Positions 48,568-61,048 are shown, numbered from the stretch's first letter. The stretch: DNA of 64,000 nt from Holothuria scabra (GCA_037179385.1 CM074181.1:48752394-48816393), one strand, 5' to 3'. Program-made: numbers and translations. Notes: generated by a model not told the origin, from the letters alone.

Positions 48568-48736
48568 CTTGCATTCCCCCTGTGGGCCGGGGGTTGTAGA
48601 ATATGCCGACGGTATTCCCTGCCTGACCTAAGAGGCGACTAAACAGGAGGATTTGAACAGTACTTGAACAGTATGACACTATATAACACATTCGTGTTGG
48701 TGCGTCGTTTAATCTTATCTAACTAACTAAACTATT
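48568..48736 (+). repeat. SINE-like element, family B, copy 2
   Basis: 'attccccctgtgggccgggg', 'tagaatatgccgacggtatt', 'ctaagaggcgactaaacagg', and an (aact)n-type tail 'atctaactaactaaac'. Better preserved than the copy at 24409-24545. Confidence 0.6.
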
Positions 48737-49111
48737 AAAACACAGAGCCGTTGACACTTGAATTCGACTCGAGATTACTAAACCATCACTTGTATTTTTC
48801 TATAGGCCTAATAAAAAATAATACAGAACAAAACAAAAAAACAGATTTTTATTAAAAAATTCATGATTGGGAGAATGCTTCCAACATAATACGTCAATTC
48901 CTGCCCAGGCCCCGCGCTTTACGCCAAAACTACAGATCCAAATAAAAGGTAAAACCTTACACCACTGTGTGCCCAGTCACTAAGTTGTAACTAGACGTGT
49001 GTTATTATGGACATCACAGATCCAGTTTAGCTAGACCTAATTTACACACAACACAATACTTCACATAACGAAAACTCTAAAAACGCAACACATGCATTGC
49101 GCCCTCACACA
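48737..49111. other. No gene recognised
   Basis: AT-rich spacer without supported features. Confidence 0.4.
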
Positions 49112-50976
49112 CATGGACGTCGATTTGCGGGGGTGGGGGGGGGCAGGGGGGCAGGGGGTACATGTCCCCACTTTTTTGAGTGGAGGGACACTAACGCAAA
49201 AGCCCCCCCCCCCACACACACACTTTTTGTGAACTGAAACTTAAAACCCAGGTACTACCAAAAAGACTGTACACGTATGTTACGAAAGGTGTCTTCAACC
49301 GATTACGATCGATTTTCAGTATCAATAATTTTAAATGTTTAGCTTGCAAATCCCCAAAATTTTCGCGCGCTCCGCGCGCTTCCAGTCTCATTGATGTTCT
49401 TTTTCAGTTGCATATCAAACATACTAACATTATTCATCGGTCTCCATTATTATGTCGTTTGTTCGTGTGCATAGGCCAGCAGGTGTGAGCACAATATTTA
49501 GGAAGAGGAATCGTCCCCTACTAATGAAATCTGTAGTCTTTAGTGAATGACCAGCCTGGCATGTTGAAATCAGCAAACACATTTTAAGGAAACTGCAAAT
49601 GTATCAGTGTTCATATCTGCATGCAATTTTTCAGAAAAATAAATGATTTCAAATGTAAAATTTCGAAAAGCACACATAAGACATTAGTGTAACTGTTCGA
49701 CTACTTCGTGTTTAGACCATTGACAGAGAAGTAAAATCACACTGACGTTTGGTAGATTGTTAGATAAGAGACTTTAATCTGGAATTACTTAGAGGTACAC
49801 CTCCATCCTCTGTCTGCAGATAGTGTATGATGTGTATGATGAGGTGTCGTTCGAAAGGACATATTTATTTAGATCAACAATTTTATACCGGTAAGCCTAT
49901 GCAATGGTGTTTCAGTAGCACCGGTGGGTACCAATCCCCCCCCCCCCCGATCTGTGCATGTTTATTTTACCATTTTCATTACGAATTGTACCCAACTATT
50001 AGAACTTTTGCATAAATCCTTCGCAAACTATCACAGTTTTTGTTGTGATTCTTATTACTTGTAGAGTACATACGGGATTTAAATCCACATTGACCGTAGT
50101 CCGTTGAAGTAATTACCCACACTTTAAAGAACAAATGTTTTAAAAACTTTGTAGTTTTCCTAGTTACTCAAAATATTGAAACATTTAGCACCGTTTTACA
50201 GCCCAGTCTAGGCCTGTAGCTACAAGGACATGAAGCTCTGAAAAGTGAAGAATTCTTAAACCTGCCATTTGTGAAACCAGTCTACTGTGTGGTTTTGACA
50301 ACTCATCATACTCCGAATTATCTCTAAGAAAAGCTCCATTTTCGTCATTTATCGTTTCGAAGGAGCAAAATTTTCCGCAAATTGCAATTCCTAAGCAAAA
50401 GTGCTCGCTTGTACCTTCGGTTTGGTTAATTTTTTCGCTTTCTTAAGTGAAAAAATAGGAAATTTGCTATATGCGACATCAGATCTTCAAATGAAACCCG
50501 TAACTACAGTGCTATTTTCATAAATTTGCTTTCATAAAATTCCAAATTTTCTCCAATATAAGCCTTAATTTAAAAAAAATCGTCAGCGAGCCTCATTTTG
50601 TCAGTTTGTAGGCGTTGGGTGACATTATATAGGAACAACTTGGATCTTTGGTCGCCATTAAATCCGAGGTTTGCCAATAGGAAATGCAAATTCTTCAGTA
50701 ATTCCCCAACTTTTCACACTTCTTTACAGGAAACCCAGAATTCAAACTTTTTCAACGCAAGCTCCATATTTTCAAACATTTGTTTCAAAAGGCCAAAAAT
50801 TTCAGCGAGCTTTGCGCGTGGGAAATTATGCCCCTAGTCTAGAAACCGTAAAATATGGATGTTTCCCCACCCCCTTCCTGCAAAATTGTCTAGCTATGTC
50901 GCTGTAGACACCTATACAGGAAAATAGAAAAAATTTACAGAAGTTCCCCCACTTTGAAAATCAAATCGACGCCTTG
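49112..50976 (-). mobile_element. hAT-like element, 1.9 kb, copy B (inverted relative to copy A)
   Basis: Left end CATGGACGTCGATTT, right end AAATCGACGCCTTG. The interior matches copy A in reverse complement, e.g. 'ggtactaccaaaaagactgt' near 49251 against 'acagtcttttggtagtacc'-like sequence near 41695. Flanking CTCACACA and CTCACTGT share the first five bases. It includes the inner element at 50204-50908. Confidence 0.85.
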
Positions 50977-50984
50977 CTCACTGT

Positions 50985-52040
50985 AACACATATGCTAGGT
51001 TTATAAACGCAAATTTTCAATATGTCGATCTACGCCCCCACGAGGCTCTGCCCTTGGAAATTCAGACCTTGCGGGAATTTGGTGAAGTCCGATGAGCACT
51101 ATTATTCATTAGGATTTACTTAATTAGTGTTTGTCCATCTAATGACTGCGTGAAAGTATTCTTGGAAATTTGTGGGTGCACCCATGGCCCCAGTCTGGAT
51201 CCTCCACACATCCATACTCGTACCCAGTTTAAAAGACATGTCCAAAGTTGCCGTGCTTTTCGTGGGACGCATGCAGTACCCTTTACGGCAGGGGGTAGAA
51301 AAACACCTCTGTGGCAACAGTGGGAAAAATATTCGTCCCTTTGACGGTTTAATTTTCTCGATTGTATCAGGGAGTTGATTTTGTCAATGGTTCTCATTGA
51401 TAAAACTTCCTCTTTCTATGTATCATCGTATTTAATTATGCATGGATTAGTTCGAGAAGAATAAATATGATGAATTACTCATCTTGATGTACTTTCATAT
51501 TACACATTGAAATATTATGATTCCGTCACAGAAACAGTTGAAGCAAAAGTGTACACTTTTATATTTTGTGCAAACAGAAAACTCCTTAGGTCAATTCAAT
51601 TGTCACCTGATGAAGTTTCAATCTTGGATCAAGGAGGAAGTCTGCACATAATGCCACAGTTAGGTTATCACCTGTTCGTCACCCGGTTTTCGAAACTTTT
51701 ACCACGTTAACTACCTCTTTTCTTTGTAAATATTTATCAATGTGTTTGGGCCTTTTATTTGTAATTAGTGCAGCTTCCCCTTTTTTAGTCACAGCTCACC
51801 GAAAAACATGGGATGGATTCTTGGAGCAGGCACATAGCGCGCCCGGGATATTTTGAATCACCTTCAATCCAGGTGCTGGATAAATTTATGAGCAAGCCTC
51901 GGTTGAGGCGCGCGTGCGCAGGTAAATCGTACCAGCTCATTGCTCCAAAAAGTTATTTGCCCGCCTCTCACATCTGTCATTCAAAATGGTCTAAGTTCAC
52001 TGCACTGTGCACGTTGTGGAGGCCACTGTACTGACACACG
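50985..52040. other. No gene recognised; upstream region of the right-hand gene
   Basis: Single-copy-looking sequence. CpG content rises toward 51830-51930 ('gcgcgcccggg', 'aggcgcgcgtgcgcagg'), just upstream of the candidate promoter. Confidence 0.45.
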
Positions 52041-52045
52041 TACAT

Positions 52046-52150
52046 TATATAAATAGCCTAGCTGCAGCATGCACCGCAGCTACTGCACTATAAAAATTAA
52101 TCAAGACCGCCGCGGTCGGTTGCTAGTGCTCAGTCAGTCAGTCAGCTCAG
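52046..52150 (+). promoter_or_regulatory. Candidate core promoter with two TATA boxes and CAGT repeats
   Basis: TATATAAA at 52046-52053 and TATAAAAA at 52089-52096. The second is followed about 40 bases on by a run of CAGT units (52131-52159), each TCAGT resembling an initiator. It lies upstream of a strong donor at 52396 and of the signal-peptide exon at 59402. Transcription start not proven. Confidence 0.45.
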
Positions 52151-52159
52151 TCAGTCAGT

Positions 52160-52396
52160 ATACAGTCTAGTTAAGTTGTAACCATAGAGTAGGATCCTGC
52201 TCTATGGTTGTAACTGACAGTTGGTGGTGCCGGTGCAAATGATAGCGAACGTTGTTCCCTACAAGATGGTTTTGAAAAAAGTTTTAGTGATTTCCATTTT
52301 CCAATATCACTGTTGGAAGAAAATTTGAAATTGCCTAGAGTAATGGTTTCAAGTTTTTTTAACTGGAATCACTCCACTAACGTTTACTGATAACGG
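52160..52396 (+). other. Candidate 5' untranslated exon of the right-hand gene
   Basis: Ends at a strong donor AACGG|gtaagt (52396). Contains a hairpin AACCATAGAG..CTCTATGGTT (52180-52209) and short upstream ATGs (52238, 52264), the first followed by a short frame with a stop inside the exon. Linking to the exon at 59402 is inference. Confidence 0.4.
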
Positions 52397-53790
52397 GTAA
52401 GTTTTAATTACTTACGGTATGTAGTTTGTCCATATAGGCTCTTTACAGTTGTCTACCGTATTAAAACGCAACGCATAGGCTAGGTCACTGGCCTTAATAG
52501 CCTAGGCTAGGTACCGACCGTATCGGAGGTTGAGCCAGGGTACTCTGCAGACCTGTGAGGCTGTGATTGTGAATAGGCCTAGGGTACTGGGGCTGCATAT
52601 TTCAACCTGTTGCTAATTCCGACCACCTAATCAATATTTATATTAGTTGTAAATCAGGTAAAGGATAAACAAACATGAAGTTAAATACCTTTTGGAGTTA
52701 TTTGTATGCAAGAATTTGGGGATTTTTTTTGAAAATAGGGCCTAGCTATTCTTAAAAGTTCATGTAAGGCAAGATGGTTAAAATCAAAGGAATGTAATTT
52801 TCTGTCATCCATTTAAAAAGAGACTGGTTGAAGAAATAATGAAATGTCAAGGCTAATATTTTATCATTGTAGCAATTTATAAACAAATTTTAGGACGGTA
52901 GTGAAATTACAGAAAATTTGGAGGGAAATTTTTAGAGGGTTGAATACTGGTGCTGCAATCTTTATCTGCTATACCCAGTATTCAACCCCCTGGTACATTT
53001 ATGGAACCAAAGATGTTGTGAATGAGATCCAGTAGGATTTTCTGGTCATTTCTCAAAGAAGTTACTAATGTTTAGTTATTTAGCATAGTTCTGTAAAAAA
53101 TATTCTGGGTCTTTTAGAAAATATTGTAGAATCAATAATTTTGCACTGAAGTGAGTGTAATTTGCCCCTACTGACCTAATAAAAGCAAAGAGACATACTG
53201 TAACAGCAAGGTGGAATTTCCCTCTAAATTGCATCAAAAAGTTGTTCAAGAATCAAATACTGAACAAAAGTAATGAAGGTAATTTATATTATCATCCTGT
53301 TAACATTTTATCTAAATTGTACTTTATGGAATAATTTTTTGGGGTATAATGATCGGGGGGTTGAATACTGAACCCCTAGATTGAATACTAGTGACAGGGG
53401 GTTGAATACTGGGTAGGCAAATCCAAACTTTTATGGTGAGCTATTTCTGAAAGGAAAGACTAAATCCAATATTTTTTGATGGTAACATGTTAGCCATCAT
53501 AATATCATACAAAAACATTTTGAGCCATATGATTCCACTTTACCTAGGAGGAAAAATTTCAAGAAATTCCTTAAAGGGTTGAATACTGGTTCCTCTACCA
53601 CAGTTCCATGCCACAGTTTCTAATTCATTTTGATCTCTTCTAATTAGCAAATATTTTGATGAATAAACCTGCTGTCTAATAGCAATAACCCAAACAAGAA
53701 TTTTTACAGAATTCCATAACAATGGCTGCGGAGCTAATTTTGAAGTGCGGGGGCTAATCATCAAAGCAGCCCAGTATGTCCAATAAAATA
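52397..53790. other. Putative intron; holds a dispersed GTTGAATACTG motif
   Basis: No exon recognised. The motif GTTGAATACTG or its close variants recurs between 52938 and 53590, listed as a finding. Confidence 0.45.
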
Positions 53791-54486
53791 CAGGGACAAT
53801 CCTCTCACCCCAAACTACACTTCTAGTATAGGGTACAGTATTAAACAGAAACTCTCAATTGGCTCAGCTTTTTGATTGACTGCTAATTCAAACAATGCAG
53901 AGTACCAAAACTTATATTACACAGCACGAACTGTTCTGATAGTGTTTTGATTATACACATTGAGCTTTCTATATTCCCCCTGAAGCAATAAAATGAGATT
54001 GTGTCTGGATGAGGGTGAATTTTAGACAATTGTGGGAGGGGCTTAATTAAGAAGGTTAATTAGGAGAATTGGTACTGTTTGGGATGAGAATTAGGGCTGT
54101 GAACGTTTAGCAAAATAACTAAACGTTTAACCTCAAAAATTTGCGATTGGTTAGCGATTAATCCCGATTACCAATATCACAAAAAAAAAATTATTTCAGT
54201 ATGCAGTGACTGATACTGAGTGTAATGCAGAAATAATAAATGGTTGTAATCTTGCATTGTAAAATCAAATTATTCTGAAGCTTTGAAGGTCCAAATATGC
54301 CCAGAATGTTTCATTTAACTAAAACCAGGGATCATCAGTGGATACAAATGGAAAAAAAAAACCTCTCAAAAACAGGTTTTGCGATTAATCGCTTGTAGCT
54401 TTGTACTAAACGTTTATTCCACATGCGATCATTTAGCGATTAATTGCTACACATTCACAGCCCTAATGAGAACATTGGGCCTTTAA
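53791..54486 (-). mobile_element. TTAA MITE, copy f, split by a hAT MITE
   Basis: Reverse orientation: left 'caatcctctcaccccaaact', right 'aacattgggcc' TTTAA. The family interior 'gagattgtgtctggatgagg' and 'gggaggggcttaa' is present. Interrupted at 54092-54465. Confidence 0.8.
54092..54465. mobile_element. hAT MITE nested in TTAA MITE copy f
   Basis: Termini TAGGGCTGTGAACGT and the inverted ACATTCACAGCCCTA. Flanking 8-mers ATGAGAAT and ATGAGAAC differ by one base. The interior carries several 'gcgattaat' motifs on both arms. No ORF. Confidence 0.85.
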
Positions 54487-55859
54487 GGTGGCCCAGAATG
54501 CCCACAGCAAAAAAAGACGAGGGCTATAAAGTCCCCCTGTCTCCCCGGTCCCTGCATAAGAACAGGCAACCATTGTTTTAAGCCCTTTGCTTGAAGTAAC
54601 ACTATAAAAGCAGACTTTCAATGCCAGTTTTGGTCATTAAAACTCCAATAAAAAATGTTCCTTACATCTTCTGTTGGGGGTGGTTGTAATCACCAACAGG
54701 TAGTTTGCATATGTTTCTACTTCCGACTGCAATATGCAGTACTAATTCACAGGGCTGCAACGCCCACGTCCAGGATCGGACTCCAATCCGGACTAGGTTC
54801 CAGTTCTTCTTGGACTCAGAATTGGCCTGGAATGGAAGGTGCTGGAATCGGAATTGGCTTGGAATGGGCTGCCACTGGACTTGGACTCGAAACCAAGTCC
54901 AGCCGAGCTCCACCTAAATGAAAATTAGATACTTCCTCAACAAGTGGGGGAATGAGAGTGTTTAATACTGTATATTAAGGATCAGCAAGCTATTCAGGTT
55001 GGAATTTGGGCTTAAGGGCAGCGCTACTGCTCTGGAGGTATGTGGTTTCTTGAGGAAGGGATTTTATTGTACAGTAATAACTTGAAGTTTTCCTAGGTGT
55101 GGCCTCTTGAGTACCCTAACTGGGGAATTGTGGTCTGGTCTTTTAACCCAAAGAGAGTCTGATAAAAGTGCAGTATATCCAGTCATCTAAGGAAGCATGC
55201 AGTGCCCACAATGATTTGTATGTGTTGGGGGCCGGGGGACAGTAAATTAAGCAATGCACCTGAAACCCAAACTTTACTTGGGAGGGGCATGCATTATGTT
55301 TAGAGTTTAAGCATGCCAAGTTTATACTGTGTGGCTTGATAGAGGCATGCTTTGGCTTTAATTATGATCAGAGATTATTTTCAGGAACCTAAACCAGTGA
55401 CTACGTATGGTAAAGTGAAAAAGCTTGTAGGCAGGCCCAAGCTGTCTCTGTTCATATTTTGGACCTAGCTGATCATGCTTTATGCAGCAGCTGCCACAAC
55501 CTTCTGCCATCTAGCTGGTTGTATGGACGTATCCATCGGGTACTAGTAAAGCCTACAAAACCAACTTGACTATGCTCATGCAAAGCCAGCCGCCATTTAA
55601 TTGTCTCCATTACATTGCAGTGACCTTAGTATTACAACACACAACAATAGGCTACTGAATGTAAACTGTTTGAGTATATTTATATAATATTGATTGCATC
55701 AAAACACTTTTAGTATACATACAGACTACTTTTGAAACTTTTTTGAAAAGAAGACCACCAAGTACTGCATTATTTTTTAATCATGTATCATTCTGTGTCA
55801 ATGAATATTGGTTTAAAAAGGATGAAATTTTCTTGTAAAACAAACACAGTACTTCTGTT
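54487..55859. other. No gene recognised; GGACT-rich minisatellite-like patch
   Basis: 54757-54910 contains repeated 'ggactc', 'ggaat' and 'ccagt' variants (ggactccaatccggacta, ggaatcggaattgg). The rest shows nothing supportable. Confidence 0.4.
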
Positions 55860-56232
55860 AAAGGCCTGTCGCCCATTAGGATGCCCTGATATGCCAATCA
55901 CCCCAATTAAGCTCATTAAAGTGGAAAATTTTATGACCAACTGCAAAAGTGTTCCCATCTGATTCCCTGGGTGAAATCTGATTGCCTTGTCAGATAAGGT
56001 GACAGGAAGTTGCATCATATGAAATTATGTGCACAGGTCAGGTTTGTTTACACAAATTTGTGTGGATGGGGAGCTGTGCTGCATCATTGATCTTGAGTCA
56101 CCTGGGTCTCCTGTTGTGTTCCCACTTGACTGCGTGGGGTCTGATCCTCTCTGAAGGGGCTATCAAGATATTGGGATCTTATCCAGGGAACCATCGCCTG
56201 CTCTTTACTCAAGTGGCAACACACTCAAAATA
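55860..56232. mobile_element. MITE, copy 2 of the family at 16307 (CpG-decayed, inverted)
   Basis: 'gaccaactgcaaaagtgttc', 'aggtgacaggaagttgca', 'acaggtcaggtttgtttaca', 'tgttcccacttgactgc' and 'ctctgaaggggctatcaag' align in reverse complement with 16307-16735. Most CpGs of copy 1 are TG or CA here. Confidence 0.6.
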
Positions 56233-59200
56233 CTAAGTGGTTAGTAATGCTTCATTTGGTAACTGATTTAGCCACTGAATTTAATTCTAGCCACATTGCA
56301 CAAGGAAATTATACAAATCGATCCCTACAAAATTTCGAAGGTGGATGTCCAGTATCTTTGTCTTAAAAGGTCAACTGCAAAAATATGTCACAGGGCAGGC
56401 ACTGCTGGATTTGGAAATCAAGGTCAAAGTATAAATAATCAGCATTCAAGGGGCAAAATTTTCTAATTGGTTTGTGTTTCAATGTACCTCATTCCTGAGT
56501 CTTCAGCTCTTTACATGTGATGGAAATTTTAAAATCATAGCAAATGAGAAGGAGATGCAGGGATAACTGAATTAACTGTACTGTACATGATTTTAGGTCC
56601 TCCATGTCATTGTACTCTGCAGTGTAGTAGTGGTAAAAGCCCCTAAAGAAAGCTTACCTGTGAAGTCCTTGGCTGATTTACTATAGCTGGATAAAATATG
56701 TTCAGGGAGCTGCACTCAGTATTTGGAATGAGAAAGTTCAAAGTTCAAACAGTAAATCGCTAAAACAATACACTGTGGTTGGTATACTACACTATGTTTG
56801 CTCTTGAAAGCTTCGCACTAATTTCGCTAACTCTCCTCTCTGACACTGCTGTACACTATAGCACTAAAAACCCCACCTAGCATCCTGAAGGGAGAGGAAG
56901 AGAAACACAAAAGTCAACACTAACAAATCTCCCCCTTTTTCTGGAAACAACTTAATTTCTGGTAGGATACTGATGGGAAACGCAATAGTTTTGTAAGCTC
57001 CCCACTTGTAGGATGTCCATTAGTTCCTTACAAGTAGAACAATATTTGAACACTTATGAATTATTGTTTGTACTTTTAAGTTAAAGGGAAAATGCAGTCA
57101 TCCCAACTTGACCCAGTTTAGTAGAGTGACCTCTTTCATGATTTGCATAATTTGAGTCATGTGACAATTTTTTTTGTCTTCAGATGTGAAATTTACTAGT
57201 AGTAACATCTTAGGCCTAAGTCCTAATGAAAGATACTTTGAGGAGAAATAAGAAGAAAGTTGCGAGATTTAGCTGTTGTTTCAAAATAACTAATTAAGTC
57301 TAGGGAAACTGCTCTTGTCCTTTAACTACAACTGCAGTGGGTATCTGATATCTCTTTTTCAAAAAGGACCCTTGGGCTGTAAAGTTCTATCACATGTTTG
57401 TTCATGAGAGTGCTACTGTACTTCAGTGCATAGAACAACTGGTATTGAACAAGCTTATCGAGCTCAGTCTAAGTATGTGTTTTCTTTGCAATATAAATTT
57501 GATTGCCAGGGATCAAGTATCAACAGCTTTTGGTGTGGTGAACTTCACTCACTTGTTTGGCAGTGGGAGCCAAGCTTTCTGACTTCAGGGAGGGAGTAGC
57601 AAAACAAAGTTCTGGCAGGGGTAGGCCTGTGTGATAGGTTTCCAAAAATACCATGAACACAAAAATTCTCCTGCATGGTGCATAGAAATATTCCATCTAC
57701 TTGCAAAAATTTGGGGATAAGTTTTTACATTATTTGAACACAACATGCTGTACAACGAGGTTTTTTGTTTAAAAAATTAACGATTTGTCAGTCCAGATAC
57801 AAATCAAACAGGTCATTGGGAGAGCAGTTGTCATCAGAATGGGAAGCTGTAATGATTGCAAGCCCTCCTCTACGGAGGGTTATGGCACCCCCTGCCCCCA
57901 CTGGTGCCAACCCAGGTTTATTGTTCATAAAACCATTGGAGTTCCATGTTTGTTTCCCATCATTTATGGCAATTGCACTGTGAGTCCCTTCTGTAGCTGA
58001 GAAACACTCCTGTGCATTCCTTATAAGCCAGTGCGGTAATTTGTTTTGGTGGCTATATGCACTTCTTGCACACTTCCTCCAAATCATTGGGATAAAATAA
58101 TGTTATAATCAATCCTGCACCTGCAACACCCATCTCAAAAATTTTGTGAAATCATTCTTGCTTAATTTATCCATAACATAAGGAAAGATCTCAAGTACAC
58201 ATGATTTTGTGTAGTACATTGTGTCTAAATTGTCTCTTCAGTGTTAAAATTTGCATTTTAATCTGCTGTAAAGTAGCACTGAGACATCTGTTTTCTTTTG
58301 AGCTGTTTATACACTTAGTGTTGTATGCACATACTGATGAAAACAAGGGAATGCCATGTACGCTATGTGCCAAGTTTGGTTTGTGTATCGTACGCTTGTG
58401 CCCCACAATTCCATGCGGCAACAAATTACCCAACTAGCTCATTTTCCAACTATATATGTGGTGGGACCAAAGATTAGGCAAATTGCCTTCAGAGAACATT
58501 TGTTAGATCTAATTATGATGCTTTCTGACTACAGTATACTCTCAATGTCCTTATTTTGAACCAAGCTAAAAATGTCCAGCAGTAAGGTTCACAGGTTCAA
58601 TTTGATAATTCCCCCATTATATTTCACTCTGTCACAGGTGGGTCATGTATAATGACTTACCTGGACTGCTCTGTGACTGCAATGCTAGATATGTACTCCC
58701 ATTTTTTTGCCCCACCCACAGGTGGGTCATGCATAACAACCTACCTGACCTGTTCTAGCTGTGACTGACAATGCTGGTCAGACTGTGATGGTACATGTGT
58801 GTGATGTGGATGGATCTGCAGATCATCTGCTAATTTAGAAGTTAATTTGATTAAATGAACAGTAACTGGCAGTACCTGGTGTTTGACAGCCTTAGACAAA
58901 TATTGTGGTCAGCCCAGCCACATGTCAAGAAATCAAAAAAAGATCAAATCAAATGTGTTTGGTTTTACTATTTACAGTAAGGGGTGGCCCTTTTCCTTTG
59001 GTGCATCAACAAAGGCATACCAGGCCAGTTTGATTTTTTGGAGTGGGGGACGAGCACAAAATTTTGTGCCAACATCTCTTTATTACCTAAAACAAATTTG
59101 CTCCAAATTTGTCTGAATTTCTACTGGCAATAACTTAAACTATAAGGTTGACAAGTTTTAATTTATATAGGTTTTGCTGAGGTTTCTACAAATTTTTTTT

Positions 59201-59401
59201 GGCAGAATGTTGAGGTTGTGCAAAATGTTTATCCTCACCTGTGTGTAAATGACATTCACCATACAGTAACAGAGAAGTGAGAGGGTCGGCCAGCAGAAGC
59301 CTTTTTTGTCTTAAAAATTTTTTTAAATCTTATGCAGGATGACCATCTGTATCAAAGCACACCACAAATAAAGTTTCTGAATTTGTCTCCCTCTCTCAAC
59401 A
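56233..59401. other. Putative intron; no exon recognised
   Basis: A tandem-like duplication at 58636-58760 shares 'cacaggtgggtcatg' and 'ataa' with about 83 bases between starts. Otherwise no supported exon, repeat end or RNA. Confidence 0.4.
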
Positions 59402-59621
59402 GAAGATACAGTATTAGCAGAATGTAATCACCGCTGGAACCTTCTTTTAAATGCTGTCACTCTGTTGCTGAAAATTTTTCATCAAGATCGTCAAAATGAA
59501 AGTGAAGACGAGCAAATTAACTTTGCTGAGCAGTTTATACTCTCTTTTGTTTATGTTTTACCTTGTTTTTGCTGATGATGAAAACTGTTGTTCATTCCCA
59601 ATGGATGATTGCTCTGAAATG
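59402..59621 (+). CDS. First coding exon of a secreted or membrane protein (signal peptide)
   Basis: Strong acceptor ttgtctccctctctcaacag and strong donor GAAATG|gtaagt (phase 0). ATG at 59496 starts 42 residues: basic n-region MKVKTSK, hydrophobic core LTLLSSLYSLLFMFYLV, likely cleavage after VFA, then mature DDENCCSFPMDDCSEM with three cysteines. Translation in the other exon part is closed, so 59402-59495 is 5' UTR. The next exon is outside the window. The acidic, cysteine-containing mature start recalls MDCSGN of the receptor at 2678, but relatedness cannot be shown from so little. Confidence 0.75.
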
Positions 59622-59786
59622 GTAAGTCACAGAATATCATAAAATATTTTAAAGGGAAATATATTCCAGTCCTGCAAAATGCAGAGTTGGGTTTTGATAA
59701 GTGCAATAAACAGTAACCTACAACTGGAAGTGTATTTTTTACAAGAATGACCAATATACTTCAAGCAAGAATTTCAGTTTTGAACA

Positions 59787-60092
59787 TTAAAGGGCCAATC
59801 CTCTCACCCCAAACTGCACTTGTTGTATGGAGTTAACAGAAGCTCTTATAGTTGGCTCAGCTCTTTGACTGACTGCTAACTCAAACAATGCAGAGTACTA
59901 AAGCTTATATTACACAGCATGAACTGTGCTGAGAGTGTTTCGATTGTACACATTGAGCTTTTCATACTCACCCTTAAGCAATAAACTGAGATTGTGTCTG
60001 GATGAGGATGAATTTCATACAATTATGGGAGGGGCATAGTAAGAAGGTTAGGAAAATAGGTACTGTTTGTGGTGACAGAATTGGGCCTTTAA
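59787..60092 (-). mobile_element. TTAA MITE, copy g (complete)
   Basis: Exact TTAA at both ends (59787-59790, 60089-60092), termini AAAGGGCCAATCCTCTCACC and the inverted 'gtgacagaattgggccttt'. The best complete copy in the window, about 300 bases, no ORF. Confidence 0.9.
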
Positions 60093-61048
60093 AGCTATGA
60101 ATGTGAGTTTTGAAGGCCTTGAGCGATTAAGAAGAATTATTCTCATTTCTTTTATATTCTCTGAAAATGTCAATGTAATGTGATGCAGCAGCCACATGGG
60201 GAAAGAGGGGGCATTTACGTCCTCATATTTTGTCCTTTCCCCCAGTTTCCCTCCCTGCCCCATTAGGTCAGTTGAGGAATTAGGTCAACCGAAAAAAATA
60301 ACATGAATACAGCTTTTGGGCTTCATCCCCTTGACTCCCTCTGGATCATTGCACCAGTACCTCACCCACAGGAGAGGGTGCTTCTCATTCAGTACATGAC
60401 AAATTTTGCCCCCAACATTTTCTTCACCTCTAACCTGTCCCCCTCCCACCAGTTTTGACAAACCTTTTGTGTAATGAAGTGCTTTGAAAAACCCTTAGCC
60501 GGACAATCCAGTGCAATTAAAAAGAACTAGTAAAAGTGCACTGCTTTTACATAGTAGCCTACAGAGCAAGCATCCCAGCAAAATCTCACAAGGTCTCTCT
60601 TTATATCATAGGAAAGACATGATATTAAATTATATTTTTGCACAATTAAATATTTTTGATCAGCTTGCCCTATGGAGAAGTGATAAAAAATGAATTTACT
60701 GCTGGCTGGGTTAACAGTTGACCCTGAAGAAGGTACAATATAGGTCTATTTATTTACCTTGCCTGGGGTTGAAATATTACACCCATATTTTGTTAAATGG
60801 AGATCTGTTTATCTTCAATGCATCAAAGAGTTTCTTACATACAGATAAAACTGTTGTTGATAAGTTGCTTAACTTTTTTAAATTAATTGTATCTTTTGAA
60901 TTGGGATGATAATCACAGGTTTTGATAATTAGGTGAAATGCCACCATTTAAATGGTCAAATATCTGTGCATGTCTTCAAGTCAACAAAATGAGTAGAATA
61001 CGATTAGATGTGCAAGGTCAATGAAACCATGTTGATCAACCACTTAAC
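60093..61048. other. Putative intron, no feature recognised
   Basis: No exon with paired splice sites in the required phase was found downstream of 59621. Confidence 0.4.
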
